Assembly (NCBI GenBank): GCA_947652115.1
Contig: OX393566.1
Span: 12,920,397 to 12,984,396, forward strand
Direction of reading: 5' to 3'
DNA length: 64,000 bases
From: Blastomussa wellsi
Lineage: Eukaryota; Cnidaria; Anthozoa; Scleractinia; Plerogyridae
Position numbers and translations under genes: made by a program. Below the pieces are notes generated by a model that saw only the letters and a program-made list of their open reading frames with translations, did no database searches and was not told the DNA's origin. Shown one piece after another: positions 42,111 to 53,655 of the stretch. How positions within the stretch are numbered: the first letter of the stretch is position 1; every line of letters begins with the position of its first letter.

Positions 42111-42476
42111 GTATGGGTGGAGGATGTCGAAACAGAATCAAAAGATTCAAGAAATTAAACCGGGTGGTTAAAACTCACTACAATGACGACTATTTTACGA
42201 GGAAAGATAAAAGGGAAAACGTGATGGCAAAAAAAACATTTTTGATCAAGGCCAGACCCGACCAGAATGAAGTGTTATTTAGTTATTGCTTTTGCGCTAA
42301 AGAAAAATGTTTACAGATCTAAGTCTGCTCTTATTTCTCTCCTTTCTGCTTTCCTTTCAGTAGAATGACATTTCTATGACAGCGGCAGAAACCTGGAGCG
42401 CGTTAATTAGGTCAGTACAAATCCTTTTCTAAGGATTTGTTCAAGGTAATTCCAGTGCATGTTCCGTGCGTCCTGT

Positions 42477-45045
42477 CATGACTACTTGTAAGTTCTCTCC
42501 AGATGGGAGTGGGCCCAAGACATCAATAGCCACATTTTGCCAGAGTCCTGACAGCGGTTCCACTCAATGCATTCGGTTGGCTCAGGTGCAAGGAATTCTC
42601 CCACCACCTGACATCCATGGTAATTCTTGTATAATTGCTCAGCATCACGGTCCATTTTGGGCCACCAGACCTTGGTTCTTAACCGATTATTCATCTTCAC
42701 AATTCCTTGATAGCCTTCATGTGTTAAGCGCAGCACTTCACTCACAAAGCTAAGCTGTAAATTGCAAAGTCAGCTTCTTTGTCACTACAATCTTTCTAAT
42801 CCACAGAATTCAACCTTAAAAGAGCGCCTGCAATATTTTTCCTGCCAGGGCAGTAGACTACTTTAAAGCTGTAGGCTTGAAGATGAAGGACCTGTTGCTC
42901 TATTCATGCAGGTTTGGAGGACTTGTTGTAAATGTACTGCAGAGGTTTATGGTCCATTTCCAACTCGAATTCTCGGCCAAAATCACACAACTGGGATCTC
43001 TCACATGCCTGTACCATCGCAAGACCTTTGTCTGTTTGTGAATATCTTCTTTCTACATCAGTGAGATTCCTTGCTGCATATGAAACTACTCTCTACATGT
43101 CATCTTGCAGCTGAGTTAGGGCAGCTCCTATACCTGTGGGACCAGCATCACCAATGATAATGTAAATATTTTTCAAGTCTAGAGTTAAGAAATTTCTTAG
43201 TGATTCTTAAGTATTCTTCCCAACCCATATTTTAATGCATTCCTTGAATTTATTATTTTTGTGTATTATTAATGTTGGTGTACTTACATTAGTTCATAGG
43301 TGATCTGTTATTGCAGATTATCTTTTCGCCTTTTAACCATAGGTTGTAATAAATAAAATAAATAAGTAAATAAATATGTGTTTTGCACTCATTTCTGAAG
43401 AAAGCAAGTGTTTCTGCTTGGGTTAGGAGATCTTTCAATTTCTGGACAGATTTTTGCCAGCCGTCATTTTGAATTGCAGCAACCTTCTCTTCATTGGGCG
43501 AAATTCCTTTACTGCTTAAGGACGGTTCTCACTAGCGCATAAGCATAGGCATAACATCAGCATAAGAAAAATGAACATGATTGTTTTTCTTATGTCAGCT
43601 TCTGCTTTTGCTTATGCTAATGTCACAGTTTTCACAAGTGAGAATGGGGCCGACATAAGCTTCAGCATAAGCTCAAACCCGTCACATGTCACTTTGACCC
43701 AGACTTCTGCAGAAAGTATCACAAGGAAAATGGTGGATGCTATGACATCTGTAGAAGTCACCCATCTTGTTTTTAAACATCGAGGAGACCTGGTATCGTG
43801 TATTGCGTCAAAAATGGGTGTCCTCACTTGCTTATGCTTGTGTTTATGCACTAGTGAGCACCAGACTTTAGATCATGTCCAAAGAATATTAGTTTAGGAA
43901 CCCTAAACTGGAACGTCTTCACATTTAGGGTCAGTCCACATTCTCTGAGATGGTAAAGGACAGCTAACAGGTTCTCATCAGGCCCATGACTTCCACGTCC
44001 ATGGATTATTAAGTCATCCACGATATTTGCAACTCCTTTACAGCCCACCAGTGTGTCTTCAACAATCTTCTGATATATACACCTGGTGGTAACCCCATTT
44101 GAAACAGGTGGGAATCAGGTGTCGCTCTCTCTGTTTCTCTCCTTCTCTCTCTCCCTCTCAATTGCTTCATTCGCTTTTCTCGTATCTACACAGATGTAGA
44201 TATCTCTGTCTGGCTTTGGTACAACCACAAGTGGTGAGAGCTGCTCTACTGGAACATTGGGTAACTCTTCAATGTTTGGGTACCACTTCCTCATTTAGGA
44301 GTTCATCCAACTTCTTGTCAATTTTATCTCTTAAACTTATTGTGCAACAGGTTTAACATCTTTCTTGACATGCAGTTTCAGCTAATAGTCTTAATTTACC
44401 CACCGGCTCCCACACACTCATCAGCAAAAACGTCATGACAATGTCCTCGGAATTTCCTTCACTTGCAATTGAATATGCCTGTGGAAAGTTTGGTGATCCA
44501 CCCCTTAACACATTCAGTTTTTCAGTTGTATCCTTTCCAAGCAGAGCTTTACCATGATCTTCAATGACAGTAAACTCATCCACACACATTTCTTCTGGCT
44601 CCTCTCAGTAAATTTCACTTTCGAATGTTTCAACTACTTCAGTTGGTTTGGTTCGGCCATATGCAAACAGCTTTGTTTCGCATTTCTGGGTCTGACATGC
44701 ACTACTTTTTGTTTCAGACTGCCCCATTTAGCATGATCCACAATGTTACATGTTGCTTCAGAATCAACAAGAACATTTTCCACATGCACATCTCCAACAC
44801 ACCGATCAGCAACTCCACTCTTATCATAACCACCCTTAACAACAAAAGCATAATAATCTTCTTGTAGTTTCTCTGTAACTTGATTAGCTGCATCTGTACG
44901 GTGCTTTTCACTTGGATGTACAACAAACAGCAAAATGACTTATAACCACACTTATTACAAGTTTTTCCAAGTGCTAGGCAACTGTTGTCTCCCCCATGAT
45001 GACCAGTTCCATCACATTGGGAACAGTTTTATTTTAGGACCCCTC
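42477..45045 (-). pseudogene. Gypsy-2 gag zinc knuckles, protease, reverse transcriptase, integrase N-terminus
   Basis: From right to left, CSQCDGTGHHGGDNSC and CNKCGYKSFCC (gag knuckles) are followed by protease NVLVDSEATCNIVD, in which the Gly after Asp-Ser/Thr is replaced by Glu. A linker follows with DEFTVIEDHGKALLGKDT, then reverse transcriptase segments (IVDDLIIHGRG with the catalytic DD, then FFGHDL). A poorly conserved RNase H stretch and the integrase zinc-binding domain (LTHEGYQGIVKMNNRLRTKV with WWPKMD) complete the block. Frames change at least six times and several stops are present. Confidence 0.75.
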
Positions 45046-45097
45046 AAAAATCATATCCTATTCTACAAGTGTTGCAAAAAGGTATTAATAATATTGT

Positions 45098-45365
45098 CTG
45101 CTCATGCTTGAAGAATGAGTTATTCGTAGTTTGTTTTGCCCATCGTAGCGCGTATGTCATTTCTATGCACACATTTAAAGAGCGAGGTATGCACATAGTG
45201 TGTTTTGCCCAACAAAGTGTGGATTTCATTTCACTGCACATGCTTAAAGAACGAGTTATATACATAGTTTGTTTTGCCCATTGTAACATGTTTGTAATTT
45301 CTCTGCACACATTTAAATAAAAAAGGTAATGAATAGTTTGTTTTTGCCCACCATAGCACAGATGT
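45098..45365 (+). repeat. Degenerate tandem repeat, about 62-bp unit
   Basis: Four to five units share TAGTTTGTTTTGCCCA, GTCATTTCTNTGCACA and TTTAAAGANNGAGTTAT. Units start near 45,122, 45,187, 45,258 and 45,328. It is non-coding, inside the MOCOS intron. Confidence 0.75.
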
Positions 45366-45472
45366 CATCACTCGTAATAATCGTAATCTTCTACGATTTA
45401 ACACTCGTTCCACCAGCGTTAGTGGTCAATGTGCTTGATTGTTTTTCTTTCGTTCTAGTTTCGATCATAGTC

Positions 45473-45645
45473 AGTGGCGGATCCAGGGGGAGGGTTGGGG
45501 TGGTCCGGACCCCCCTTTCCGAACCAAATTTCTTTCTTTTTACTACTTGTTTGATGCTAAAATTCTGGCATCGACAGGATCATCACTTATTACTCAACTT
45601 TGGACCCGCCTATCAAAATTCCTGGATCCGCTCCTGGTAGTAACA
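45473..45645. mobile_element. hAT-like MITE candidate
   Basis: The left end CAGTGGCGGATCCAGG and right end CCTGGATCCGCTCCTG are inverted and resemble the CAGNGGCGGATCCAG termini of hAT MITEs. A clear 8-bp duplication is not visible. Non-coding. Confidence 0.5.
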
Positions 45646-46197
45646 AAACTTCTGTAGAAATTTAATTATAGACCACTTTAGAACATCCTCATCGCCAAAT
45701 GTGGTGATGGCCAATTATATTAATAACCGAGATAAACATGGATAACAACAACAGCTTTAATCACACTTCCAGAGCCAGCACTCCATGTTACACGTCCATA
45801 GCTTCTCCAGTCCGTATAGTTGCTCCATATAAATGTAACAAATTTTCTCCTACACTGCATGAAAACACTACAGACATATTCATTATCAGTGATTAAGAAG
45901 TTATTAAATATCCAGAATCCCTGTCTTCGTTTTGTTTCTTTTTCCTCAGGGTTTACTTACTCACTTACTTACTTTAGTTAGTTACTTACTGACTGACTGA
46001 CTGACTGACTGACTTTTACTTACTTTCCTACCTGCCGACCTACCTATGTATGTATGTACGCACGCACGCACGTACATACTAACTCACTCACCCACTTACT
46101 TAATTACTCACTTACTTATATACTTACTGATTGACTGACTGACAGACTGACTGACTAACTTACTTATTTACTGTGTACTCTGCACTTCTTTCCATAG
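45646..46197. other. Intron 3' part with simple repeats
   Basis: From about 45,953 to 46,172 the sequence is a run of tetranucleotides (ACTT, GACT, GTAT, CACG and their variants). It is followed by a pyrimidine-rich stretch and the acceptor TTTCCATAG at 46,189-46,197. Confidence 0.75.
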
Positions 46198-46311
46198 CTG
46201 CAAATGGACACATTGACTGATAGGTTCAGAGCCAACTTAGTTGTCAATGGTATGAAAGCATTTAGTGAAGATCAATGGAAAATCATAAAAATTGGCAAAT
46301 TAGTGTTTAGG
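46198..46311 (+). CDS. MOCOS: MOCOS exon (MOSC region, part 2)
   Basis: This 38-codon exon is bounded by TTTCCATAG and a GTGAGT donor, phase 0 at both sides. It encodes MDTLTDRFRANLVVNGMKAF followed by SEDQWKIIKIGKLVFR. This is the MOSC block RFRAN-hydrophobic-NG..AF.E..W..I.IG.L.F, which is diagnostic for MOCOS and related MOSC proteins. It joins in frame to METQ at the end of the exon at 37,078 and to the exon at 47,722. No stop or frame change is present, so these exons look functional. Confidence 0.88.
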
Positions 46312-46346
46312 GTGAGTGAGCTTATCAAAACAATGCAATATATAGA

Positions 46347-46358
46347 TAGAGGGGGTAG

Positions 46359-46394
<36 letters not shown>

Positions 46395-46500
46395 GTATAA
46401 CAATATAATTTGGTTTTATCAACTGGGGTGATAATGTCAATTGGCCACCGTAAAGAGATTCAAGAGCTGACGTTTCGAGCGTTAGCCCTTTGTTGGAGCG
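46347..46500 (-). mobile_element. Penelope-like 3' end fragment
   Basis: It is about 85-90% similar to 5,140-5,290 (GTTTCTAAAGAAACTGTGGT, TTGGTTTTATCAACTGGG, AATTGGCCACCGTAAAGAGA). Only the 3' tail is present. A degenerate hammerhead-like core is at 46,465-46,500 (minus). It lies 35 bp after a MOCOS donor site. Confidence 0.65.
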
Positions 46501-47721
46501 AATCAGAAAAAAGGTATTTTACCCCCTTGAACAAGTGAGCAGAACTCACTTGTTCATAATTCTGTGATTTTATTTCGTTTATTCAATCTCCTATTGTTTT
46601 ACTATTCTTTAGGATTGAGAAGTGTTAACTAGCTAAGTGATGACATCATAGCCTCAACCAAATGTTAATCAAAGATATGAAAAAACATATCACCCAATTT
46701 GTATCAAATGTTTGTTTCTTTGCATCATGACTCTACTAGGCGAGTTGTACAATACAACAAACGTTTTTAGAACGTTAAAATTGTGTGCTATTTTTCGGTT
46801 GAAAAAGTATAACTTTGGTTAAAACCGCGCAGCAAAGTGCCACAATCAAAAAATAAAATAGAGGCCCTATTAGGGGTTTTAGGGATACGGGATATTTGGG
46901 GGGAAAATTAACGGGATACGGGATATTTAAACAAGTGATTCGGGGATATCGAACATAAATGCTGGAGATACAAACCACCACAATTAACGGATAGGGGTTA
47001 TTTCGGCCAAACATTAATGGAATATGGGATAGTCAGACCCCCCTCCCCAATGGAGCCTCAAAATAATCTAGTACGCATTTTAAGTGCACCTAAACCCAAA
47101 TATTTTTTCGCTAAACTACACCTTTGATTTGACATCACAAACTGATTTACATTCATGTTTACCAAGAATAACACCGAAATAGCCCTATCTATGTAATTGA
47201 TATAAAATTGGGTTGAATAGATAATGTCATCAGTCTCCTAATTTGCATATTTACCAACTTTTTTTAACTTAAATATTTTCAAGTTGTGCTGCCTTCGAAG
47301 TAAGACTACATCAAAATAAATAAATCCAACCTAACAATCCCAAATTAATCCAACTCAAATTGGACCAGACTGTAGTTCAAGGAATATTCTTTTAAGGACC
47401 GGGAGCTGTGGCAATTTTGAGTGAACGAATAAATATATGTTAGCCCGAAATACTAGGAATCGTAGGAAACAATTACTGGGAAATTGACATGTTGGTAACC
47501 TGGAAACTGAGAATGGAAAAGTTTTGTGGGATTGTGGAACAAATGCTTTGTAGAAAGAGGCATAAGGTAATAGGCTCTATTTTATTAAAAAATTTCAAAT
47601 CTTAAATCTTGGTGCAATCCTGGACCTTGAAGGGATGGACCTCATCACAATTCTATAAAGTTCTTTCTGTCGGGATTGTTAGCTTTTTTACAATATATGT
47701 CTTTTTTTATTTGGCCATTAG
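46501..47721. other. MOCOS intron
   Basis: AT-rich intron. At about 46,870-47,030 there is a degenerate tandem of GGGATACGGGATATTT-like phrases (46,883, 46,911 and diverged copies to 47,030). The intron ends with a pyrimidine-rich tract and the acceptor GGCCATTAG. Confidence 0.7.
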
Positions 47722-47826
47722 ACACAGGGTATGTGTAACCGATGCCAAATGGTGTGTGTTGATCAGGACACTGGAGTAAGGAGTGTTCAACCAATGAAAA
47801 TTCTTGGCAAACTAAGAGGTTCAAAA
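47722..47826 (+). CDS. MOCOS: MOCOS exon (MOSC region, part 3, with cysteine motif)
   Basis: This 35-codon exon reads TQGMCNRCQMVCVDQDTGVR and then PMKILGKLRGSK. The G-x-C-x-R-C-Q-M-x-C-x-D-Q-x-T-G motif carries the conserved MOSC cysteine region. The acceptor chosen is ATTAG (47,721); the alternative AG at 47,727 would drop two residues that the family alignment requires. The donor is GTAAGT at 47,827, phase 0. The final exon, expected to begin with a V-x-FG-x-Y segment, was not found in the remaining 16 kb. Confidence 0.88.
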
Positions 47827-48125
47827 GTAAGTATCAAATTGCTTCATCATTCAAACTGGATGTATGATTTTTGCCTTCCAATCTGGTGGACACAAGTTCG
47901 CAAACAATGTCCCTTCCTGTTATTTCTGAAATACACATCTCAGATACGAATCCGCAAAGCTTTTTTTGTGATTGTAACAGATAGAAAAAGGCTAGTGATT
48001 CAAGGTGATGCTGCTATTTTGCACATCAAATCAACTTCAGATCGCATATTTTGTGAAAATTGCACAACATCTAAAGATCGTTCACAGTTGAACATATTCA
48101 TATTCATCAAAGATGAGTCAGGCTA

Positions 48126-48715
48126 ACCATGGGTGTATCAGCAGCGCCTTGAAGATCATTTTGTTGGACAAGATGATGTAATGCCTCAGAGGCTTGCCTT
48201 CTTCACTTGTGCACAAAAACCATCCGGGTCAGTCACAGACGTTGAGACCTGGATCATAAGTACCGGCAAAAAGACCGGATATGCGGAGATGACTAACCCA
48301 TTTGAGGAAATAAGGGGTGACCTTTTATATGCACTGGCGTTTACAACAAGGATCTGGGAGAACTCTTTCACCACTGAAAAGAATATGGTAAAACGTCCAA
48401 CACATTTGAAGAACAACTTGCTCAAGCAAAATCCTGGGAGGCAGCTCACAACACCAACAAAACAAAGTGGAAGAACAGGCCAATCGATTGACTAACATAC
48501 CCCCTCCACCGCAAGCAAAATGTGGATGGTGTCGAGATGCCAGGCACCTCGCAAGGATTGCCCAGCTTCTAAGCCAGGCACCTACTGCACTAATTGCTAC
48601 ATGACTGAAACCACCATGCGAAGTTATGCAGATTTCCCAAAGACAAGTTAAAAGCAGATTTCGAGAGGAAGCATACAAAACCCAACAAGCGTCCACCCAC
48701 CACCCATTGCACACC
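48126..48715 (+). mobile_element. Gypsy-1 family gag fragment, plus orientation
   Basis: Frame 48,133-48,495 contains MYQQRLEDHFVGQDDVMPQR and AEMTNPFEEIRGDLL. It is closely related to the gag of the gypsy element at 53,280-61,824 but has frame changes afterwards (a zinc-knuckle KCGWCRDARH and later segments to about 48,700). It lacks the Harbinger insertion found in that element, so it preserves the uninterrupted target sequence. Confidence 0.7.
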
Positions 48716-48999
48716 ATTGCATACCACATATCTTTAGAAAATATCAATGCTTTTTTCACAATCTCGTCCCCAGAGCCCGCTTTTCTTTTGGTCAGCATCA
48801 CGAAAAATGGGCTCTGGGGACGATATTGACAATTTGACTGGTTTCTTGATGCAACCCCAAACCTGATTGGATTGATGTACGTCACTAACTTGGGTGTGAT
48901 GCCTAAAAGTCTAATTAGATTACTTTGCGGTTACACTTGCCGCCACAAGGTCTGCAGTAATATTTGAGGGACTCCATACCACAAATCTTTAGAAAATAT
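48716..48999. repeat. Direct repeat of about 33 bp around a small hairpin element
   Basis: CATACCACAWATCTTTAGAA with its ATATCAATGCTTTT extension occurs at 48,717-48,752 and 48,966-49,000. Between them is a hairpin of about 75 bp (CTCGTCCCCAGAGCCC with its complement, 48,762-48,827), which I take as a MITE, plus about 130 bp of unassigned sequence. Confidence 0.6.
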
Positions 49000-50289
49000 C
49001 AATGCTTTTAAACTCTCTTCTTTAACCCTACTCATTACTACATGGCATTACAATGTTGTGAAGACATACCCACCTACCGCTTGTTTGGACTTAATGCCAA
49101 TTCTAATTACAGCTGTTACTGATCACACGCACCCTCCAACAATGTTTTTTCCGTTTGAAAAATGAGTTTCGATGGACATCAGTCATCTGTTTCCATGACA
49201 GTAGTAGGTTTCATTCAAGCCATGGAGTGACATTCGGCTTTCCGGCACCTGTTTTTAACCCTTTGGAAAGAGAAACAGCACTCAAGTCCTGAATCTTGTC
49301 GGTGAAATTGCAAAAAAAGAAACATGATCATGCGTAACACACGAATTTCATGAAACAAGTTGATATTCAGGTAATTCGTTGTCGACACAGTCGTGTTATA
49401 TAGCTGCAATAAGAAAGATAGATACTTTCATTCTTCGAATGAACCACTTCTAAAATATTTGGTTTCCATAAGTATTTGGCGTGATGCTTTGGCGAGAGCA
49501 GTCGCTTTTTAGCGGCTGGCTTTTTGTATTTATTCATATTTGCTTGCTCTGTGGAATTCGAGTTACTGCCTATTGCTTAAATGTTTAGACGCTGGCGCAT
49601 GCAATCATTCAAGACATAAACACGGATGATTGACGTCCAGCAAAACTTAATTTTCAAACAAGAAGGGCGCGTGTGATCGGTATCCGCTGTAACAAAGCTA
49701 TTTCTACCTGAAAATGAAAAACTCAGAGAATCAAAGTACAGTGCAAAATGCAACACCAAACGTGATTCTTGACAGCGGTAACACAATTTTTTAGTTTATT
49801 TGTGATATGATACTTTTGTCTTTCTTCGAAATGTGGAAACATGATAATTTGTTTTCTGCATCGCTGATTTTCAACACAAAGCGTCATATTAAACACACAT
49901 CAAAGTATTTTATCGAAAGACAATCAATGGATCAAATGGAAAAAATATATCTTTCCAAAGGGTTTTTCAAACATAGTACAATTAGTACATTGTTCTCTGG
50001 ATGTTACGAAATTTGTGCCAAAAATCCTGGTGAAAGATTTTGCATATTTAATTACGAACGGTTCGTGAAATATTTGCCATAGCTGGCACGTCTGCAATGA
50101 AAGCTGTTTCTCCGGAATTACCGATACTGTACCCTGCGTTCTTGAGTATGTGGCCTCCCTACCTTCAAATTCTTAAATGCTGTATGACATCTACTATGTC
50201 CTGAAGCAAAGTCTCTGATCATGTCTGATCTCTCAGCTCTACTGATTTCAAACAACTCATCTCCGAGAAATAGGAAGCTAAAAACAAAA
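49000..50289. other. Unassigned sequence, no supported gene
   Basis: AT-rich. The plus frame 49,807-50,082 (91 codons) has no recognisable family and no splice context. I searched for the terminal MOCOS exon here without success. Confidence 0.4.
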
Positions 50290-52935
50290 TTTCTATGAAT
50301 TCATTGAAAGAACAAAGGGAGAAATAGAAAACTGGTCCGTGAAGGGATCAGGAAGCGAATATGGAGCGGATAAGCCTGATGCTAATAGAGTCGGGGGAAA
50401 TACAGCACTATTTTTATGTAAAATGGGTGAGCTCTTTGCTACGTGCTTATCACGTTTTACACGAGCAGAGTTGCTCAAGAACCACAAAAAATATTGCAAC
50501 AGAGTAAATGGCAGGCCGACAAGGATCCAGATGCCGGAAGAGGGGAAAAACACCCTTTCTTTCCAAAATCATCACAGACAGGTGAAGGTGCCATACGTGA
50601 TAAATGCGGACTTTGAGGCTATGGTCAGAAAGATTCCTGGGTGTGAGCGTGGGCCAGAGAGCAAGCAAAACAGCTACATGGAGAAGACTGAATGGCATGA
50701 GGCATGCGGGTATTCTTACATGGTTGTGAGAAGCGACGGCGAAGTTACAGGGTCAAAAGTTTACAGGGGCGAAAATGCGGTGGGAACGTTTCCAAGTGAC
50801 ATTCTGCAGGAGGAGGTTTCAATAAGAGAAAGTTTGGCCACACCAAAGCTGGTTGTTATGAAGGCAGAAGACTGGGAAAAACACAAAAACGCAACAGAAT
50901 GCCACATTTGTAAAAAACGTTTGATAAAGGATGACTTTTTAGACTCATTACCTGTTTGGAACAAAACAAAGAACCAATATTTGGGCCAAAGGCACAAAAA
51001 ATGTTTTTACTTTGCACAGACAAAAGTGGATTTTCTTTGTCTGAAAAGATTGTCAGAAAAAGAGCACAAAGAAGCGGCAAAAAATCAGGAAATATGTTTA
51101 TTCTGCGCAAAGCCTTTGCTTCAGAAAAACTTCACACGTGGTTAAAGACCACTGCCACATAACAGGCAGGTTCCATGGCGCCGTGCACAACGCATGCAAT
51201 TTGAAACTGTGAATAAACCCCAAGACGGCCCCAATACCAGTTTTATTTCACAACCTGAGGGGCTACGATGCGCACCACCTTATGCAATCGATGTCTCAGC
51301 AGCAGAAGGAAGTGAAATGCATTGCCAACAACATGGAAAAGTACATCACATTTTCAGTTGGGAATCTGAATTTCATTGACAGCTTGAACTTTCTGCAAGG
51401 AAGCCTTGATTCACTTGTAAGCGCAACCCCAAAGGAGTCATTAAAAATAACATCAAATATTTCAGGAGGCAGCGAACTGCTTTACAAGAAGGGTATTTAC
51501 ATGGACTCATGGGAGAGATTCAGTGAGACAAGGCTGACTGACAAACAGATGTTTTTCAGCAAACTGAATGACGAGCACATAACGAAGAGTACGTGCACGC
51601 GCAGAGGGTCTGGAGGCTTTTGAATGCGAGGAACATAACAGCTATCCCATGGCACCGGAGAAAAAAGTCGTGAAAAAGGAATGGATATCGGACTACCAAA
51701 AGAATTTAATGAAAGACCTGGATTTAACCTCACCGGAGAGCAAGAAGCTGCTGCTGACCCTCGAAGACAAAAACAACTATGTTGTGCATTACAGAAACCT
51801 TCAGTTTTATCTGAAGCAAGGCATGAAACTGAAATGCGTGCACAGGGTGCTCGAGTTTGAACAAGAATGCTGGATGGAGCCGTACATCAGGATGAATACT
51901 GAGTTCAAGAAAAACGCAAAGAGCGACTTTGAAAAGAACTTTTACAAGCTCATGAACAACTCAGTCTTCGGCAAAACCATGGAAAACCTGCGCAACCGTG
52001 TTGACATGAAAATTGTGTGCAGCAACGAGAGGGACAAAATAAGGAAATTGGTTGCCAGCCCTTTGTACTCAAGGCATGTATTGTTTACAAACGACGTGGC
52101 GGGGATTCACATGCATAAAAGCACGCTGCTGCTGAATAAACCTGTTTACACGTGTATGAGAATCCTTGACAACAGCAAGATCCTGATGTACGACTTTTTC
52201 TACAACAATCTGAAAAAAAGCAATACGGTGAAAACTGCAAGCTCTTGTACACAGACACCTTCTGCCTGAGATAGAAACGGATGATATCTACAAAGACATC
52301 GAAAAAACAAATTTCTTTATGATACCAGCGATTACCCGAAGGAGCATCCACTGCACTCAAACGCCAGCAAAAAGTCCTTGGGCAAGATGAAAGATGAATG
52401 TGCCGGAACGCCGATAGCAGAGTGTGTGTATCTGAGGCCGAAAATGTACTCGATTCTGAGGGCGGACGAAAAAAAACATCAAAAAAGGGAAGGGCGTAAA
52501 AAAGTGCGTTGTTAAGAAAGAAATAATGCATGAACGGTACAAGGAAACGCTTTTAGGTGCGAAACAGTTATGGCATTGAATGAACATTCTTTGAAGTGAG
52601 GGGCATGAGATCTACGGCATGCACGTAAACAAGAGTTCGCTGTCTGCGTCTGATTCAAAATGCTGGATAGCAGATGATGGGATTCATACAAATGCGTACG
52701 GGTACATCAGGCCTTTGTCTACAGATGTTCAAATCAAAGGAATGCCAGAGTTGCTCGGGGTGGGGGGTTAGATGCTTTGTTAACAGATGTTGAAATCAAA
52801 GAAATGCCAGAGTTGCCCGGGGGGTTAGATGCTTTGACAGATGTTGAAATGAAAGGAATACCAGAGTTGATCGGGGTGTCAGCAGCTGAAATGGAAGCTT
52901 TATTGGCAGATGTTGATTTGTCAGCATTTTGTTAG
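50290..52935 (+). pseudogene. Protein-primed B-family DNA polymerase, type 1, copy C
   Basis: Frame 50,339-51,145 holds the N-terminal part with a zinc-finger-like segment (KNHKKYCNR), exonuclease motif VINADFEAMV and a CHICKK cysteine pair. Further frames (51,282-51,623; 51,649-52,269) continue with KKGIYMDSWERF, then motif B FYKLMNNSVFGKTMEN. About 170 codons present in copy A between the VWEAF and HNSYP segments are missing at about 51,620, removing motif A. Motif C is also damaged (YTDT joined directly to FCL at 52,255). The C-terminus carries a threefold repeat of a TDVEIKGMPEL-type unit (52,720-52,900) that copy A has only once, then LADVDLSAFC. Confidence 0.85.
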
Positions 52936-53279
52936 AGTTGCTCGGGGGGTAACTGTTTGGAAGGACAACCAGCAGCTCTCCACGCACAAAGCCACGCACA
53001 AAGCCACGTGCAAATAGTAGAGAACAGGTTGATTTGGTTTGGTAAAAGATCTTTCAATGTTGTAAACTTTCAACGACCAGATTGGATGTGTGGCTCTTTT
53101 TACACCACCTTCAAGCTTGCCCGGTTGGTAGAGATAACGAACTTGGACAAGAGAGTGGAGGATTTTTTGGCTTTCTCCAACAGGCCTTGAATAAAATGTT
53201 GATGGCCTTGCATAAACAGCTTTTTCTTTGATGGCAAAGGCGGGTTTCTTGCCGGTAAGGCTTGTTACTTCGTTGTTCA
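52932..53279 (-). pseudogene. Polinton integrase copy C, C-terminal piece
   Basis: The minus strand corresponds to copy A 4,060-4,407: an NNEVTSLTGKKP-like segment, then FYSRPVGK-like, then the FNVVNF/VYNIERSF region and the terminal part, ending in a stop at 52,932-52,934 that overlaps the polymerase stop. It is frameshifted. The other piece is at 61,825-62,431, beyond the gypsy element. Confidence 0.75.
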
Positions 53280-53385
53280 GTTGGACTTCTCGAGCGGGAA
53301 CAAGTAAACTACAACGATGCCATGTTGAGTGGAAAACTACTCACAACTTTATTCCCCTGACCATGATGCATAGCGCACCCTAACA
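53280..53385 (-). repeat. Gypsy-1 3' LTR
   Basis: 106 bp; on the element strand it begins TGTTAGGGTGCGC and ends AAGTCCAAC. A purine-rich tract (GGAGAAAGGAAGA) lies immediately upstream on that strand at 53,386-53,398. Confidence 0.88.
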
Positions 53386-53655
53386 TCTTCCTTTCTCCGT
53401 TTTTTTTTTTTTACAACAGGAATAAAAACATGTCTAACGTTGAACAAGAAAATCCTGTAAGAGTTCCCAGCTAAAAAACTAGCAAGTGATAAGTGCTGGG
53501 TCTCGCAGCATAAATGTATAATAGGCTACTTAGAAAAAAAAACAAAATATGATCAAGGAATCAATAAATTCCAAAAAAAAGGAAAGTTTGAACAGTAATG
53601 TGTCATTGCACATCCCATTCCATATGGCAGAAAGCGGGAACAGTCAGTTCACAGG

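Larger units (their letters stand above)
39465..42476. mobile_element. TIR-bounded insertion carrying a satellite, LINE tail and SINE
   Basis: The gypsy-2 integrase frame breaks at 39,465 and resumes at 42,476. The two junctions carry inverted CAGGACRCA ends next to a TCATG direct repeat, so a DNA transposon of about 3.0 kb with short inverted repeats is likely. Inside are a 77-bp tandem array, a LINE tail and a tRNA-derived SINE. No transposase is seen. The outermost base positions are uncertain by a few bp. Confidence 0.5.
38746..45045 (-). mobile_element. Ty3/gypsy retrotransposon 2, decayed and split
   Basis: Minus-strand blocks occur in gag-to-integrase order from right to left: two zinc knuckles (about 45,030-44,940), protease, reverse transcriptase, RNase H region, integrase zinc-binding domain, a 3-kb insertion (39,465-42,476), then the integrase core and C-terminus. 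No LTRs were found. All frames are broken. It occupies most of the intron between MOCOS exons. Confidence 0.75.

Noticed and set aside
49807..50082. 91-codon plus-strand frame
   Set aside because: No known motif or splice context; likely chance in AT-rich DNA.
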